Shown in pieces: positions 41,656-48,931 of a stretch of 62,136 nt of DNA. Position 1 is the first letter of the stretch; the number at the start of each line of letters is the position of its first letter. Source of the DNA: Kiritimatiellia bacterium (GTDB taxonomy: Bacteria; Verrucomicrobiota; Kiritimatiellia; RFP12; UBA1067); assembly GCA_017427485.1 (NCBI GenBank), contig JAFRSR010000218.1, positions 1-62,136 of the forward strand. Reading direction: 5' to 3'. The position numbers were made by a program, and so were the translations under genes. The notes under the pieces were generated by a model that worked only from the letters and a program-made list of their open reading frames with translations, searched no databases and had not been told where the DNA came from.

Positions 41656-42936
41656 TCATTTTTCGTCGGGTTCGGAGCATGCGAGGCGGAAGCCGAAAAT
41701 GGCGTTGCGGAGCGCGGGGTCGCGCTTGAGCCGGTACGCCGAACGGCAGTCGCGGGCGTAGAAGAACCAGCATCCGCCGCGGAGGACGCGGAAGGAGCCG
41801 ATGGAGGGGCCCTTGGGGTCGGTCGCCTTGGCATCGAATTTGCCAAACCAGTCATAGCACCATTCGAGCACGTTGCCGTGCATGTCGAAGAAGCCCCATG
41901 CGTTGGGATGGTTCTTGCCGACGGGATGCGTCTCGTTCCCGCTGTTGGCGTCGTACCACGCCATCTCCGACAGCAGCCCGGTGCCCGAGATGGGGCTGAC
42001 GTTGCCGGCGCGGCAGGCGTATTCCCATTCCGCCTCGGTGGGGAAGCGGGCGACGCCGCTGAGATCGGCGTTCAACTTACGCAGGAACGCATTGCAGTCT
42101 TCCCACGACACGCTCTCCACGGGGCGGTCGGGATCCTTGAACTTCGACGGGTTCTCGCCCATGACGCTCTGCCACTGTCTCTGCGTGACCTCGTACTTGC
42201 CAAGCCAGAACCCCTTCGTGAGAGTCACCTGATGCTGCGGCTCGTCATCGAACCTGCCCCTCTCGGCAAGGGGGCTGCCCATCATGAAATGACCCGGCGC
42301 GCACCAAATCATCTCCATCGTCGCGCCACCCGGAAGCTTGATGGTCTTCGAGGTGCCGCTTCTGCGCTCGTCGGACGCTTCTTCTGTGCTGTCTGCCTTG
42401 CCCTGCGCCACCGCAACTGGACCGGGGGCCGCCTTGCGCGCGGCGCCCGCCTTCTGGAATTCGACCTTGGCGAAGTCTCTCACGGGCTCATCCAGCAGTG
42501 CGGCGGCGAAGGGACGGACGGTCCCGTCGAAGGCGAGGGAGACTTGTGTGATCGGCACGTCGCAGATGGATGTGAGCGTGCCGTCCTCGGCGAACGTGAA
42601 CGTGTGCTCCGGCATTTCCTCGTCCTTCGCCACAAACTCGTTGATGGCCAGCAGCGCATCGCGCAGCCTCACCGGCTGCCCGCCTCGCGGATTGCCGCCC
42701 GTGCGCGCGAAGCGCCGCTTGATCCGCCAGGGCGAAAGGTGGCTGACGTCGCCGAATCCCACGGCGATGTCCGTCGTGGGGTTGCGCGCCTCCTCGCCCT
42801 TGGGCACCACGAGCGACGGGGGGGCAGACGGCGCATCCGCCGCCAACACCACGAACGAGAGAAGCATTCCGGCAAGAAATGCCCCCACGCGCGCCTCGAT
42901 CGTTTTGCACATCATCTGATTCGCCTTTCTCATCAT
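41656..42936 (-). CDS. Formylglycine-generating-enzyme-like (SUMF1) domain protein
   Basis: 426 residues. Signal peptide (GAFLAGMLLSFVVLAADA), a non-conserved N-terminal region of about 170 residues, then the FGE-sulfatase domain: EMIWCAPGHFMMGSP, GFWLGKYEVTQRQWQSVMG, RFPTEAEWEYACRAG, MHGNVLEWCYDW and LRGGCWFFYARDCRSAYR. Many proteins with this fold are not sulfatase activators; the last segment keeps one Cys (GGCW), so activity is uncertain. AAGGAGAATCAG precedes ATGATG, and a near copy (GCGAATCAGATGATG) follows 18 nt on. Confidence 0.87.
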   Translation of the reverse strand: MMRKANQMMCKTIEARVGAFLAGMLLSFVVLAADAPSAPPSLVVPKGEEARNPTTDIAVGFGDVSHLSPWRIKRRFARTGGNPRGGQPVRLRDALLAINEFVAKDEEMPEHTFTFAEDGTLTSICDVPITQVSLAFDGTVRPFAAALLDEPVRDFAKVEFQKAGAARKAAPGPVAVAQGKADSTEEASDERRSGTSKTIKLPGGATMEMIWCAPGHFMMGSPLAERGRFDDEPQHQVTLTKGFWLGKYEVTQRQWQSVMGENPSKFKDPDRPVESVSWEDCNAFLRKLNADLSGVARFPTEAEWEYACRAGNVSPISGTGLLSEMAWYDANSGNETHPVGKNHPNAWGFFDMHGNVLEWCYDWFGKFDAKATDPKGPSIGSFRVLRGGCWFFYARDCRSAYRLKRDPALRNAIFGFRLACSEPDEK

Positions 42937-42964
42937 CTGATTCTCCTTTGAAATCGACAGCGCG

Positions 42965-42973
42965 AATTATAGC
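42965..42973 (-). promoter_or_regulatory. Extended -10 promoter of the SUMF1-like gene
   Basis: The minus strand reads TTATGCTATAATTCGC, i.e. TGC-TATAAT, about 28 nt before the start and upstream of its ribosome site. Confidence 0.6.
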
Positions 42974-43003
42974 ATAAAACCGCCGACGGCAAAAGGGAAA
43001 TTA

Positions 43004-43624
43004 TCAGAGAGTTCCGAATATGCGGTCGCCGGCGTCGCCGAGTCCGGGCACGATGTAGAAATGCGAATTGAGCCCCTCGTCCCTCGCCGCGGTGAAGACG
43101 GGAACGTCGGGATGCTCCCTCTCCACCCGCGCGATCCCCTCGGGGGCGGCGATGAGGTTCAGGAACACGATTCGCCTGTAGCCAAGCTTCTTGAGCTGGT
43201 CGAACGCGTCGCACGCGCTTCCGCCCGTCGCAAGCATCGGGTCGATCACGACCGCGATCTCGTCGCCCTTTGCGCGAGGTACCTTCGCATAGTACGGCAC
43301 GGGCTCGGCCGTCGCCTCGTTGCGCTGCATTCCCAGGACGCCCACCTTGGCGTAGGGAAGGACGCGCAGCATGGCGTCGAGCATCCCCATCCCGGCCCGG
43401 AGAATCGGGACGATCACGATCGAATCCTCTATCTTGACGCCCGTGGTCCTGGCGACGGGCGTGGTGACGGGCACCTCGACCGTCCTCAGGTCCTTCAGGC
43501 TTTCGATTGCAAGGAATTCCGTGATCTCGTTGACGAGTTCGCGGAACTGCTTCGGCTTCGTGTTGATGTCGCGCATGAGCGTGACGCGGTGCCGAACCAG
43601 GGGATGTGTCAGTACTGTGTGCAT
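43004..43624 (-). CDS. upp: Uracil phosphoribosyltransferase
   Basis: 206 residues, usual size. Salvages uracil to UMP with PRPP. Diagnostic blocks: IVPILRAGMGMLDAMLRVLP, YYAKVPRAKGDEIAVVIDPM, MLATGGSACDAFDQLKK (PRPP loop), VFTAARDEGLNSHFYIVPGL and GLGDAGDRIFGT (uracil-binding end). A 9-codon leaderless reading frame lies between promoter and gene. Confidence 0.97.
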   Translation of the reverse strand: MHTVLTHPLVRHRVTLMRDINTKPKQFRELVNEITEFLAIESLKDLRTVEVPVTTPVARTTGVKIEDSIVIVPILRAGMGMLDAMLRVLPYAKVGVLGMQRNEATAEPVPYYAKVPRAKGDEIAVVIDPMLATGGSACDAFDQLKKLGYRRIVFLNLIAAPEGIARVEREHPDVPVFTAARDEGLNSHFYIVPGLGDAGDRIFGTL

Positions 43625-43649
43625 GGCTGCACGGCCTTTCCTTTGACGA

Positions 43650-43679
43650 TTAGGTGTCCGAGGTTACTGAAGATTTCAT
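43650..43679 (-). CDS. Possible leader peptide of upp (9 codons)
   Basis: ATG AAA TCT TCA ... ACC TAA encodes MKSSVTSDT. The ATG lies exactly 6 nt after TATAAT (GTGCGC between), the same geometry as the leaderless genes here. It stops 25 nt before the upp ATG. It may be a regulatory upstream frame or chance. No hairpin pair typical of attenuation is seen. Confidence 0.3.
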   Translation of the reverse strand: MKSSVTSDT

Positions 43680-43685
43680 GCGCAC

Positions 43686-43691
43686 ATTATA
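43686..43691 (-). promoter_or_regulatory. -10 promoter of upp
   Basis: The minus strand reads TTCGGGTATAATGTGCGCATG; TATAAT with the GTGCGC tail shared with hemL. It is divergent from the potD-like promoter 82 bp away. Confidence 0.6.
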
Positions 43692-43769
43692 CCCGAACTT
43701 CCGTCCGCGCGCAAGGCAAACGCGACGGGATTGCGGTTGTATTTTATGGTGGAGTTTCAGATGGCGTTT

Positions 43770-43778
43770 TGGTATACT
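43770..43778 (+). promoter_or_regulatory. Extended -10 promoter of the PotD-like gene
   Basis: TTTTGGTATACTACGTCCGC: TGG then TATACT, 40 nt ahead of the start, with room for the AGGAA ribosome site. Confidence 0.6.
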
Positions 43779-43817
43779 ACGTCCGCTTTTCAGCACAGAA
43801 GATGGAGCAAACAGGAA

Positions 43818-44888
43818 ATGAAAATGAAGAAAATGAACAGACTGACGAGCGTGGTGTCGATCGCGGCGGGCGTTCTCGCCCTCTGCATGGTGACGGGCTG
43901 CGGCACGTCCAAGCCGGTGCTGCGCATCTGCACGTGGAGCGATTACATTGACGAAGGCGTGGTGCAACAGTTCGAGAAGCGGAACGGATGCCGCGTGGAG
44001 ATCAAGACGTTCGACTCGAACGAGGAGATGGTCGACAGCCTGAGGGCCGGCGACTCCGGATTCGACATCGTCACGCCCAGCTCCTACATGATCCCGACTC
44101 TTGAAAAGGAAGAGCTGATCCAGCCGCTGGACCACTCGAAGATTCCGAACATGCGAAGGAACTTCGACCGCTCCTTCGCCGAGGCGATCCTGGATCCGTC
44201 CTTCACCTACAACGCCCCTTACATGGTGACGTACACCGGATTGGTCTATCGGAAGGACAAGCTCCCCAAGGGTCTGTCCCCCACTACGTGGGACGTGCTC
44301 GACAGCCCCGCGCTGGAAGGCCGCGCGTCTCTTCTCGACGACATGCGCGAGACGATCGGCGCCGCGCTGAAGTCGCTGGACTACTCGCTGAACACGGAGA
44401 AAAAGGAAGAACTCGACAAGGCCGTCGAGGTCGTGCGGAAGTGGCGGAAAAACGCCCCCAAGCTTGACAATGCGCAGTACAAGGATTCCGTCGCCTCGGG
44501 CGAGTGGCTGATCGGCCATGGCTATTCCTCGGACGCGGCGCAGATGATGCGCAAGGACCCCAACATCGGATTCGCCCTTCCGAAAGAGGGCTTCACCATC
44601 GCCTTCGACGAGATGGTGATTCCCGCCGACGCCCCGCAGCCCGAACTCGCCCACAAGTTCATCAACTTCATGTACACTCCGCGGATCGCGAAGGCCAACG
44701 TCGAGGGCGTGTGCGCGCCGATGCCCGTGAGAAGCGTGATCAAGTTGCTTGAGCCAAGGCTGCGCCGTCTTGTGGAGGTGGACGCCGATACGTTCAAGCG
44801 CGGAGAGGTTCTTCGGAGCATCGACGACAAACCCGCCGTCCGCGACATGTACCAAGAGGCGTGGGAGCGGATCAAGGCCGGCGAGTGA
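43818..44888 (+). CDS. Spermidine/putrescine-binding protein (PotD-like lipoprotein)
   Basis: 356 residues. Lipoprotein signal ending VTGC. Periplasmic-binding fold with LRICTWSDYIDEGVVQQFEK, VEIKTFDSNEEMVDSLRAG and FDIVTPSSYMIPTLEKE, all typical of PotD/PotF. Tyr/Trp and acidic residues for polyamine binding appear in APYMVTYTGLVY and FALPKEGFTIAFDEMVIP. No potA, potB or potC is adjacent, so the transporter must lie elsewhere or it is a sensor. An alternative start is 43824. Confidence 0.9.
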   Translation: MKMKKMNRLTSVVSIAAGVLALCMVTGCGTSKPVLRICTWSDYIDEGVVQQFEKRNGCRVEIKTFDSNEEMVDSLRAGDSGFDIVTPSSYMIPTLEKEELIQPLDHSKIPNMRRNFDRSFAEAILDPSFTYNAPYMVTYTGLVYRKDKLPKGLSPTTWDVLDSPALEGRASLLDDMRETIGAALKSLDYSLNTEKKEELDKAVEVVRKWRKNAPKLDNAQYKDSVASGEWLIGHGYSSDAAQMMRKDPNIGFALPKEGFTIAFDEMVIPADAPQPELAHKFINFMYTPRIAKANVEGVCAPMPVRSVIKLLEPRLRRLVEVDADTFKRGEVLRSIDDKPAVRDMYQEAWERIKAGE

Positions 44889-44901
44889 CGTGCCGCCCGA
44901 A

Positions 44902-46029
44902 TCAGGGCGCGGCCATGACGGCGAAGTAGTCGCACACGCGGCTGACGCCTTCCGGAACGGGGACGGTTGACAGCCAGCAGGCGTCGGAGTCCTCGTCCGC
45001 CGGATCGAACCCGTGCATCCCGTTGAGCGGCTTCACGCCCATGTCGCTTGGGCAGAACTGGACGCCGGCGTCCGCAAGGAAGATCGCGTCGCCGAATTTG
45101 TGGTCCTCGCGCCAGATGCCGTGGTGCCTCATTTCATCGTCGGTGAGCCAATGTCCGGGGAAACCGGCGAACGCCGCCTTGACCTTGGCCTCCGCCTCCG
45201 GCTTCAGCCACCAGAAGCGCGCCATCGTCGAGTCGATCGCGCTGGCATAGTCTTCGCCCCAGGCAAGGCCCGTCTTCGCGAGCGCGGCGGGCGCGTCGGC
45301 CGTGCCGCGCAGGGGCGTCATGCCGTGGTCGGAGAATACGGTCAGCTCAAACGGCTTGCCGCCCTCCACGAGCGCGCGATGGAGGGCGCGGATGGAATCG
45401 GCGTACCTTTCCACCTTCGCCCGCAGCACGTCGTCCCGCCCCACGTTGTCGTGCTGCAGGGCGTCGAACGCGGCGGAATAGACGAACGCGCGGTCCACCT
45501 CGCCCGAGCGGAACGCCTCGGCCGCGATGCGGAAGTTCTCCGTCTCCGGGAGCCGCCAGTCGGAGATGAGATAGCGATACCCCTTTTCGCTCCAGACGTC
45601 CGCGAGGTTCTTCACCGGGGCGAGTCCGCCCTTCACGAACAGATCGGTCTTCTCGCAGTAGTCGAGCTTCGGGAGGCGCTCCACGGGCACGCCGTAGAGC
45701 TGGAAATACCCCGTGAAGCCGTAGAGTCTCTTGATGAGCTTCGAGAGCTGGTGGCGGACGCGTCCGCGCCGCCAGAAGGAGCGCGGACGCAGAAACGGCG
45801 CCAGCCACTTCATCTTCCTGAACGGGCTCTTCGCCGGCGCGTAGTCGTAGAACGCGAGGTGTCCGTGGACCGACGGGCGCTCGCCCGTCAGGATCGTCGG
45901 GATGGCGGTGCAGCTGTAGCCGAACTGCATTTCGATCTTGCGCCGGTTGGGAAGCAGGTCGCGCAGGAATCCATAGCGCTCGACCTGCTTCCATCCCAAC
46001 GCGTCGATGAACACGAAAACCTTCACCAT
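44902..46029 (-). CDS. Alkaline-phosphatase-superfamily phosphodiesterase
   Basis: 375 residues. Type I phosphodiesterase/nucleotide pyrophosphatase-like fold. KVFVFIDALGW has the first metal Asp. The nucleophile is the Thr/Ser of SCTAIPTILTGERPSVHGHL. Later metal residues: Asp and His in FDALQHDNVG, FSDHGMTPL, and the final His in NGMHGFDP. It may trim or modify a glycolipid or polymer, since it directly follows a glycosyltransferase gene (1 nt apart, TGAGATG). Predicted cytoplasmic: no signal peptide. Confidence 0.85.
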   Translation of the reverse strand: MVKVFVFIDALGWKQVERYGFLRDLLPNRRKIEMQFGYSCTAIPTILTGERPSVHGHLAFYDYAPAKSPFRKMKWLAPFLRPRSFWRRGRVRHQLSKLIKRLYGFTGYFQLYGVPVERLPKLDYCEKTDLFVKGGLAPVKNLADVWSEKGYRYLISDWRLPETENFRIAAEAFRSGEVDRAFVYSAAFDALQHDNVGRDDVLRAKVERYADSIRALHRALVEGGKPFELTVFSDHGMTPLRGTADAPAALAKTGLAWGEDYASAIDSTMARFWWLKPEAEAKVKAAFAGFPGHWLTDDEMRHHGIWREDHKFGDAIFLADAGVQFCPSDMGVKPLNGMHGFDPADEDSDACWLSTVPVPEGVSRVCDYFAVMAAP

Positions 46030-46030
46030 C

Positions 46031-47293
46031 TCAGCACCTCCCAACTCTGACCTCGTCGTAGATGTCCATGAGCCGCGCGATGACGTTCGGCCAGGCGTAG
46101 CCTTCCACCGTCGCGCGCGCATCCTTCAACATCTGCCCGACGCGCGCCGGCGGCAGGGCGACGAGGCGGTCGAACGCGTCGACGAGCCCGTTCGGCGCGG
46201 ACGGGTCGAAGAGTATGCCGTTCTTCCCGTCCTGCACGAAATCCGGCAGCCCGCCCACGTTCGACGCGATCAGCGGAATCCCGCGCGCCATCGCCTCGAG
46301 TGCCACGATGCCGAACGGCTCGTGTACGGAAGGCAGCACGAACACGTCCGCCGCCGCAAAGGCCGCCTCCAGCTCCGCGCTGCCCGGCGGCAGGCCGGGG
46401 ATGAGCGTAATGCGGTCGCCGACGCCCAGTTCCTGCACGCGCGCCTTGATTTTGTCCGCATACCACTGGGCCGTGAGCGGCCCCACGAGCGTCAGGCGGC
46501 AGGCCGGACGCGCGGCCAGCAGGTCCACGAGCGCCAGCTGGTTCTTCTGGTAGTCGATCCGCGAGACGCAGAGCACATTGATGCTCGGACGTTCGCGAAG
46601 CGGCAAGAGTGCCGCTTCTCCGAGGCGTGGCCCTTCTTCGGGGAAGCGGCACTCCTGCCGCTTCATCTCAACATCCACGCCGTTCGGCAGATAGCGGACG
46701 ATCCGGCTGGGATACTTCTCCTTCAGGAGACGTTCCTCCTCATGCGAAATGCAGATGATCGCGTTGACGCGCGCCAGCGGGTCGAACCTCATCCCGAACA
46801 TCCTGTCGAGAATCCCACCGTAGGGAAACTTCCCCTTGAGCGGCTTCAGCATCTCCGCCAGTTCGCTCGCCGGCACGGCCGCGGCGCCGCCGTGGAGGGA
46901 CATGACGCAGGGGACGCCGAGGCGTCGGGCCAGCTTGACGGCCGCGCACGCGAGCCGTCCGCCCGCATGGATGTGGATCACGTCCGGGCGGAAATCCCGC
47001 ACCGCCCTGAACAGCGAGGGCGAATAGGGACTGCCACCCTTCTTGTCCAGTTTCAGGCGATCCGCCGCCGGCATCGGGAAATACGGGTAGAAATAGGGAA
47101 AGCAGCTGACGCCGTCCGGCGGCGCCCCGGACGGCTGGAGGGCCGCCGTGCAGAAGATGCGCGGTTCGTGGCCGAGCTTTCGCTGTTCCGCGACGGTGTG
47201 GCACACGACGGTCTCCGTGCCGCCCCACTCCGCCGACGAGTACCGCCTCACGACGTGCGCGATCTTCAGAGACTTTGAAATGGAAGGCTTCAT
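46031..47293 (-). CDS. Glycosyltransferase family 4
   Basis: 420 residues, GT-B fold. N-terminal Rossmann: KIAHVVRRYSSAEWGGTETV, DVIHIHAGGRLACAAVK. C-terminal: VLCVSRIDYQKNQLALVDLL, then the donor site HEPFGIVALEAMARGIPLIA with E-x7-E. A stretch MKRQECRFPEEGPRLGEAAL between NGVDVE and the second domain is encoded by paired REP-like hairpins. ATG 47293 is 10 nt after the -10 box. It starts a two-gene unit with the phosphodiesterase; likely surface glycan synthesis. Confidence 0.9.
   Translation of the reverse strand: MKPSISKSLKIAHVVRRYSSAEWGGTETVVCHTVAEQRKLGHEPRIFCTAALQPSGAPPDGVSCFPYFYPYFPMPAADRLKLDKKGGSPYSPSLFRAVRDFRPDVIHIHAGGRLACAAVKLARRLGVPCVMSLHGGAAAVPASELAEMLKPLKGKFPYGGILDRMFGMRFDPLARVNAIICISHEEERLLKEKYPSRIVRYLPNGVDVEMKRQECRFPEEGPRLGEAALLPLRERPSINVLCVSRIDYQKNQLALVDLLAARPACRLTLVGPLTAQWYADKIKARVQELGVGDRITLIPGLPPGSAELEAAFAAADVFVLPSVHEPFGIVALEAMARGIPLIASNVGGLPDFVQDGKNGILFDPSAPNGLVDAFDRLVALPPARVGQMLKDARATVEGYAWPNVIARLMDIYDEVRVGRC
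46598..46663 (+). repeat. Inverted pair of REP-like hairpins (BIME-like) inside a glycosyltransferase gene
   Basis: Unit 1 (46598-46617) is AAGCGGCA-AGAG-TGCCGCTT followed by CTCCGAGG. Unit 2 (46644-46663) is AAGCGGCA-CTCC-TGCCGCTT preceded by TTCGGGG. The two units face each other across about 26 nt. The stem is a variant of the one in GH2 at 10667. The insertion lies in the hinge between the two Rossmann domains. Confidence 0.85.
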
Positions 47294-47303
47294 CAGTGCC
47301 ATC

Positions 47304-47312
47304 ATTATACCA
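47304..47312 (-). promoter_or_regulatory. Extended -10 promoter of the glycosyltransferase-phosphodiesterase unit
   Basis: The minus strand reads AGTGGTATAATGATGGC, TGG-TATAAT, 10 nt before the ATG at 47293. Confidence 0.55.
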
Positions 47313-47411
47313 CTTCCGCGACGCGCCCGCCAACCCTGAAAAGCCAAAAAATGAGGGGAAGGACGTAAGACGTGGGACGTAAGACTTTGGCTCGCCCAAA
47401 GCAGCAAATTC

Positions 47412-47427
47412 GTTCAGCTGAATGAAC
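47412..47427 (+). promoter_or_regulatory. Inverted repeat GTTCA-N6-TGAAC, probable activator site
   Basis: GTTCA-GCTGAA-TGAAC, centred 35.5 bp before the -10 hexamer of the 47513 gene, just upstream of the -35 region. The same half-sites with the same N6 spacing and the same distance to the -10 occur at 57224 before its paralogue. Confidence 0.72.
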
Positions 47428-47454
47428 AACGTTCCAGGCGGACGATAAATACGA

Positions 47455-47460
47455 TATACT
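47455..47460 (+). promoter_or_regulatory. -10 box of the 47513 gene
   Basis: ACGATATACTATGCGCACC. TATACT with the same ATGCGCAC tail as the tRNA-Ser promoter. The -35 position (TTCCAG, 47432-47437) is poor, which fits activation from the adjacent inverted repeat. Confidence 0.6.
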
Positions 47461-47512
47461 ATGCGCACCCGAGGCAATGGGGCTTCGGGTAAAAGAAAGA
47501 AAAAGAAAGAAC

Positions 47513-48145
47513 ATGAAGAAGATTGCTTGCTTCACGGCTCTTGCGCTTGCAGCCACGGCTGCGGTGGCAGAAGATGCGTTTACCTTCGTCACCGACGGTA
47601 ACTACGGCTACAGCTACATCCAGATCAATCAGGATCTTGACTCGTTCTCGTTCAAGTCGGACTGGCACTCCCTTGGAAACGCCGGTAAGGTTGGATACGT
47701 TGTCTACACCGCCGACATGAGCGATAGTGATCGCGCGGCCTACATGGAGGCGAATGCCAACAACCCTGAGTTCCAGAAGAGCATCAATGACGGCGTGGTT
47801 GACGTTGGCGCGCTTAAGGCGGGCGACCGCGTCGGTTTCTACGAGGTTCGCCCGAACAGCGGCACGTACACGCAGTCGGCGTTCAAGGAGCTGCATGGCA
47901 AGCAAGTGCTCGCGTTTGACAAAAACGGCGGGGGCGGAAAGGACGAGTGGATGTCCATTGAAGACATCTCGGCCCAGTCGGCTGGCGGCGGCACCGGTGG
48001 TGGTACTGGCGGCGGTACGGGTGGTGGCACCGGCGGCGGAACTGGCGCTCCTTCGGGGGCCCCGCTTCCTGGGGTTCTCGCCGTGCTGCTCGTCGGCGGC
48101 GTTGGTGCGGGTGCGTTCAAGTTCGGCAAGAAGAGGAAGGCGTAA
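47513..48145 (+). CDS. Secreted protein with C-terminal sorting-tag-like tail (paralogue 1)
   Basis: 210 residues. Signal peptide MKKIACFTALALAATAAVAE, then DAFTFVTDGNYGYSYIQINQ, shared with the protein at 57318. The middle is acidic and beta-rich. A (GGGT)5 linker precedes GAPSGAPLPG, a hydrophobic run (VLAVLLVGGVGAGAF) and a basic end (KFGKKRKA). This motif-membrane-basic layout is that of PEP-CTERM and GlyGly-CTERM proteins, which exosortase-like enzymes process. The leader is A-rich (AAAGAAAGAAC) without a clear SD. Function unknown. Confidence 0.82.
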   Translation: MKKIACFTALALAATAAVAEDAFTFVTDGNYGYSYIQINQDLDSFSFKSDWHSLGNAGKVGYVVYTADMSDSDRAAYMEANANNPEFQKSINDGVVDVGALKAGDRVGFYEVRPNSGTYTQSAFKELHGKQVLAFDKNGGGGKDEWMSIEDISAQSAGGGTGGGTGGGTGGGTGGGTGAPSGAPLPGVLAVLLVGGVGAGAFKFGKKRKA

Positions 48146-48169
48146 GTCCCTCTTCCATGTCGAGTTGCG

Positions 48170-48195
48170 AAAGGGAGCGCGTCAGCGCTCCCTTT
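48170..48195 (+). terminator. Rho-independent terminator after the 47513 gene
   Basis: AAAGGGAGCGC-GTCA-GCGCTCCCTTT, an 11-bp perfect stem with a 4-nt loop, followed by CTTGTTTG. It starts 24 bp after the stop codon. Confidence 0.9.
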
Positions 48196-48261
48196 CTTGT
48201 TTGATGGTTTGAGGGTTGAATAGGGCGCATCACCGTAATTCACCAAGCAATATCGTGTCTG

Positions 48262-48829
48262 CCGACGGCAACACGGAGAGCAGAGATGTCACGGAGACAG
48301 GGAGTTTGTTATGGGGAATGTGCTTCGCACAAATCAACAACAACATCTTACCCTAAAATCCTCGGTTGAATGTCTCACGCAGAGGTGCAGAGAGGCGGAG
48401 AGCGCAGAGAAAGTTCAGATATCCGACGGGAAAGAAAACCATGACAAGAAGAATCTCGGAAAGTTCTTTCACCCAATTGGTGAAAACAAATACATACTCA
48501 AGAGCCAGTTGCAAAACCTGCTTTTTAGTCTCACGCAAAGTCCGCTAAGTTCGCAAAGTCATCCATGAAACAGAACTTCGCGTACTTTGCGAACTTGGCG
48601 TGAGATATTTTTGGAGATTTTGCAATTACCTCTCAAGCAATGGGGATAAACACTGCGAACTCTGCCTCTCCGCGCCTCTGCGTGAGATATAACATGGAGT
48701 GGTAAATCGAAATGAGGAATCTAGGCTTACAGATTGGTGAGAGGGTAAGTCATTCAGTTGTGCGAAGCAAAACTCCAAAATGATCTCCGTGTCTCTTTAC
48801 AACCTCCCTGTCTCCGTGTTCAGCGCCGC
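48262..48829. repeat. Nested palindromic repeat complex
   Basis: A gene-free region made of inverted-repeat shells, one inside another. Outer arms: 48262-48304 (AACACGGAGA-type) with 48785-48829, plus GCTTCGCACAA (48322-48332) with TTGTGCGAAGC (48758-48768). Middle arms: 48373-48413 (CTCACGCAGAGG-type) with 48655-48688. Inner arms: 48530-48559 with 48575-48604. Each arm is a degenerate short tandem repeat. No coding potential is convincing in either strand. Confidence 0.85.
48530..48604. repeat. Innermost palindrome with AAGTTCGC-type arms
   Basis: CTCACGCAAAGTCCGCTAAG and on (48530-48559) pairs with its near reverse complement ending ACTTGGCGTGAG (48575-48604) around a 15-nt loop. The arms are 30 nt and differ at only a few bases. 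Both middle and inner arms begin CTCACGC, suggesting one common terminal sequence. Confidence 0.85.
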
Positions 48830-48919
48830 AGGCAATACGGGTAATGGTTGAAAAACAGAGACGTGCGCCAGTTTGACAGTTGGATGGATTTCTGGTTTCC
48901 ATCCCGCGAGGAGATTTGA

Positions 48920-48925
48920 TATACT
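48920..48925 (+). promoter_or_regulatory. -10 promoter, leaderless start at 48932
   Basis: TTTGATATACTGATGCCATGG: TGA precedes TATACT, and the ATG follows after 6 nt, leaving no place for a ribosome site. Confidence 0.55.
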
Positions 48926-48931
48926 GATGCC

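Noticed and set aside
47983..48051. GGT-rich stretch as a slippage microsatellite
   Set aside because: The (GGGT)5 linker uses varied synonymous codons, so selection on the peptide explains it better than DNA slippage.
48311..48568. An 85-residue open frame in the nested palindrome region
   Set aside because: It runs through degenerate repeat arms, has no ribosome site and no domain; composition follows the repeats.
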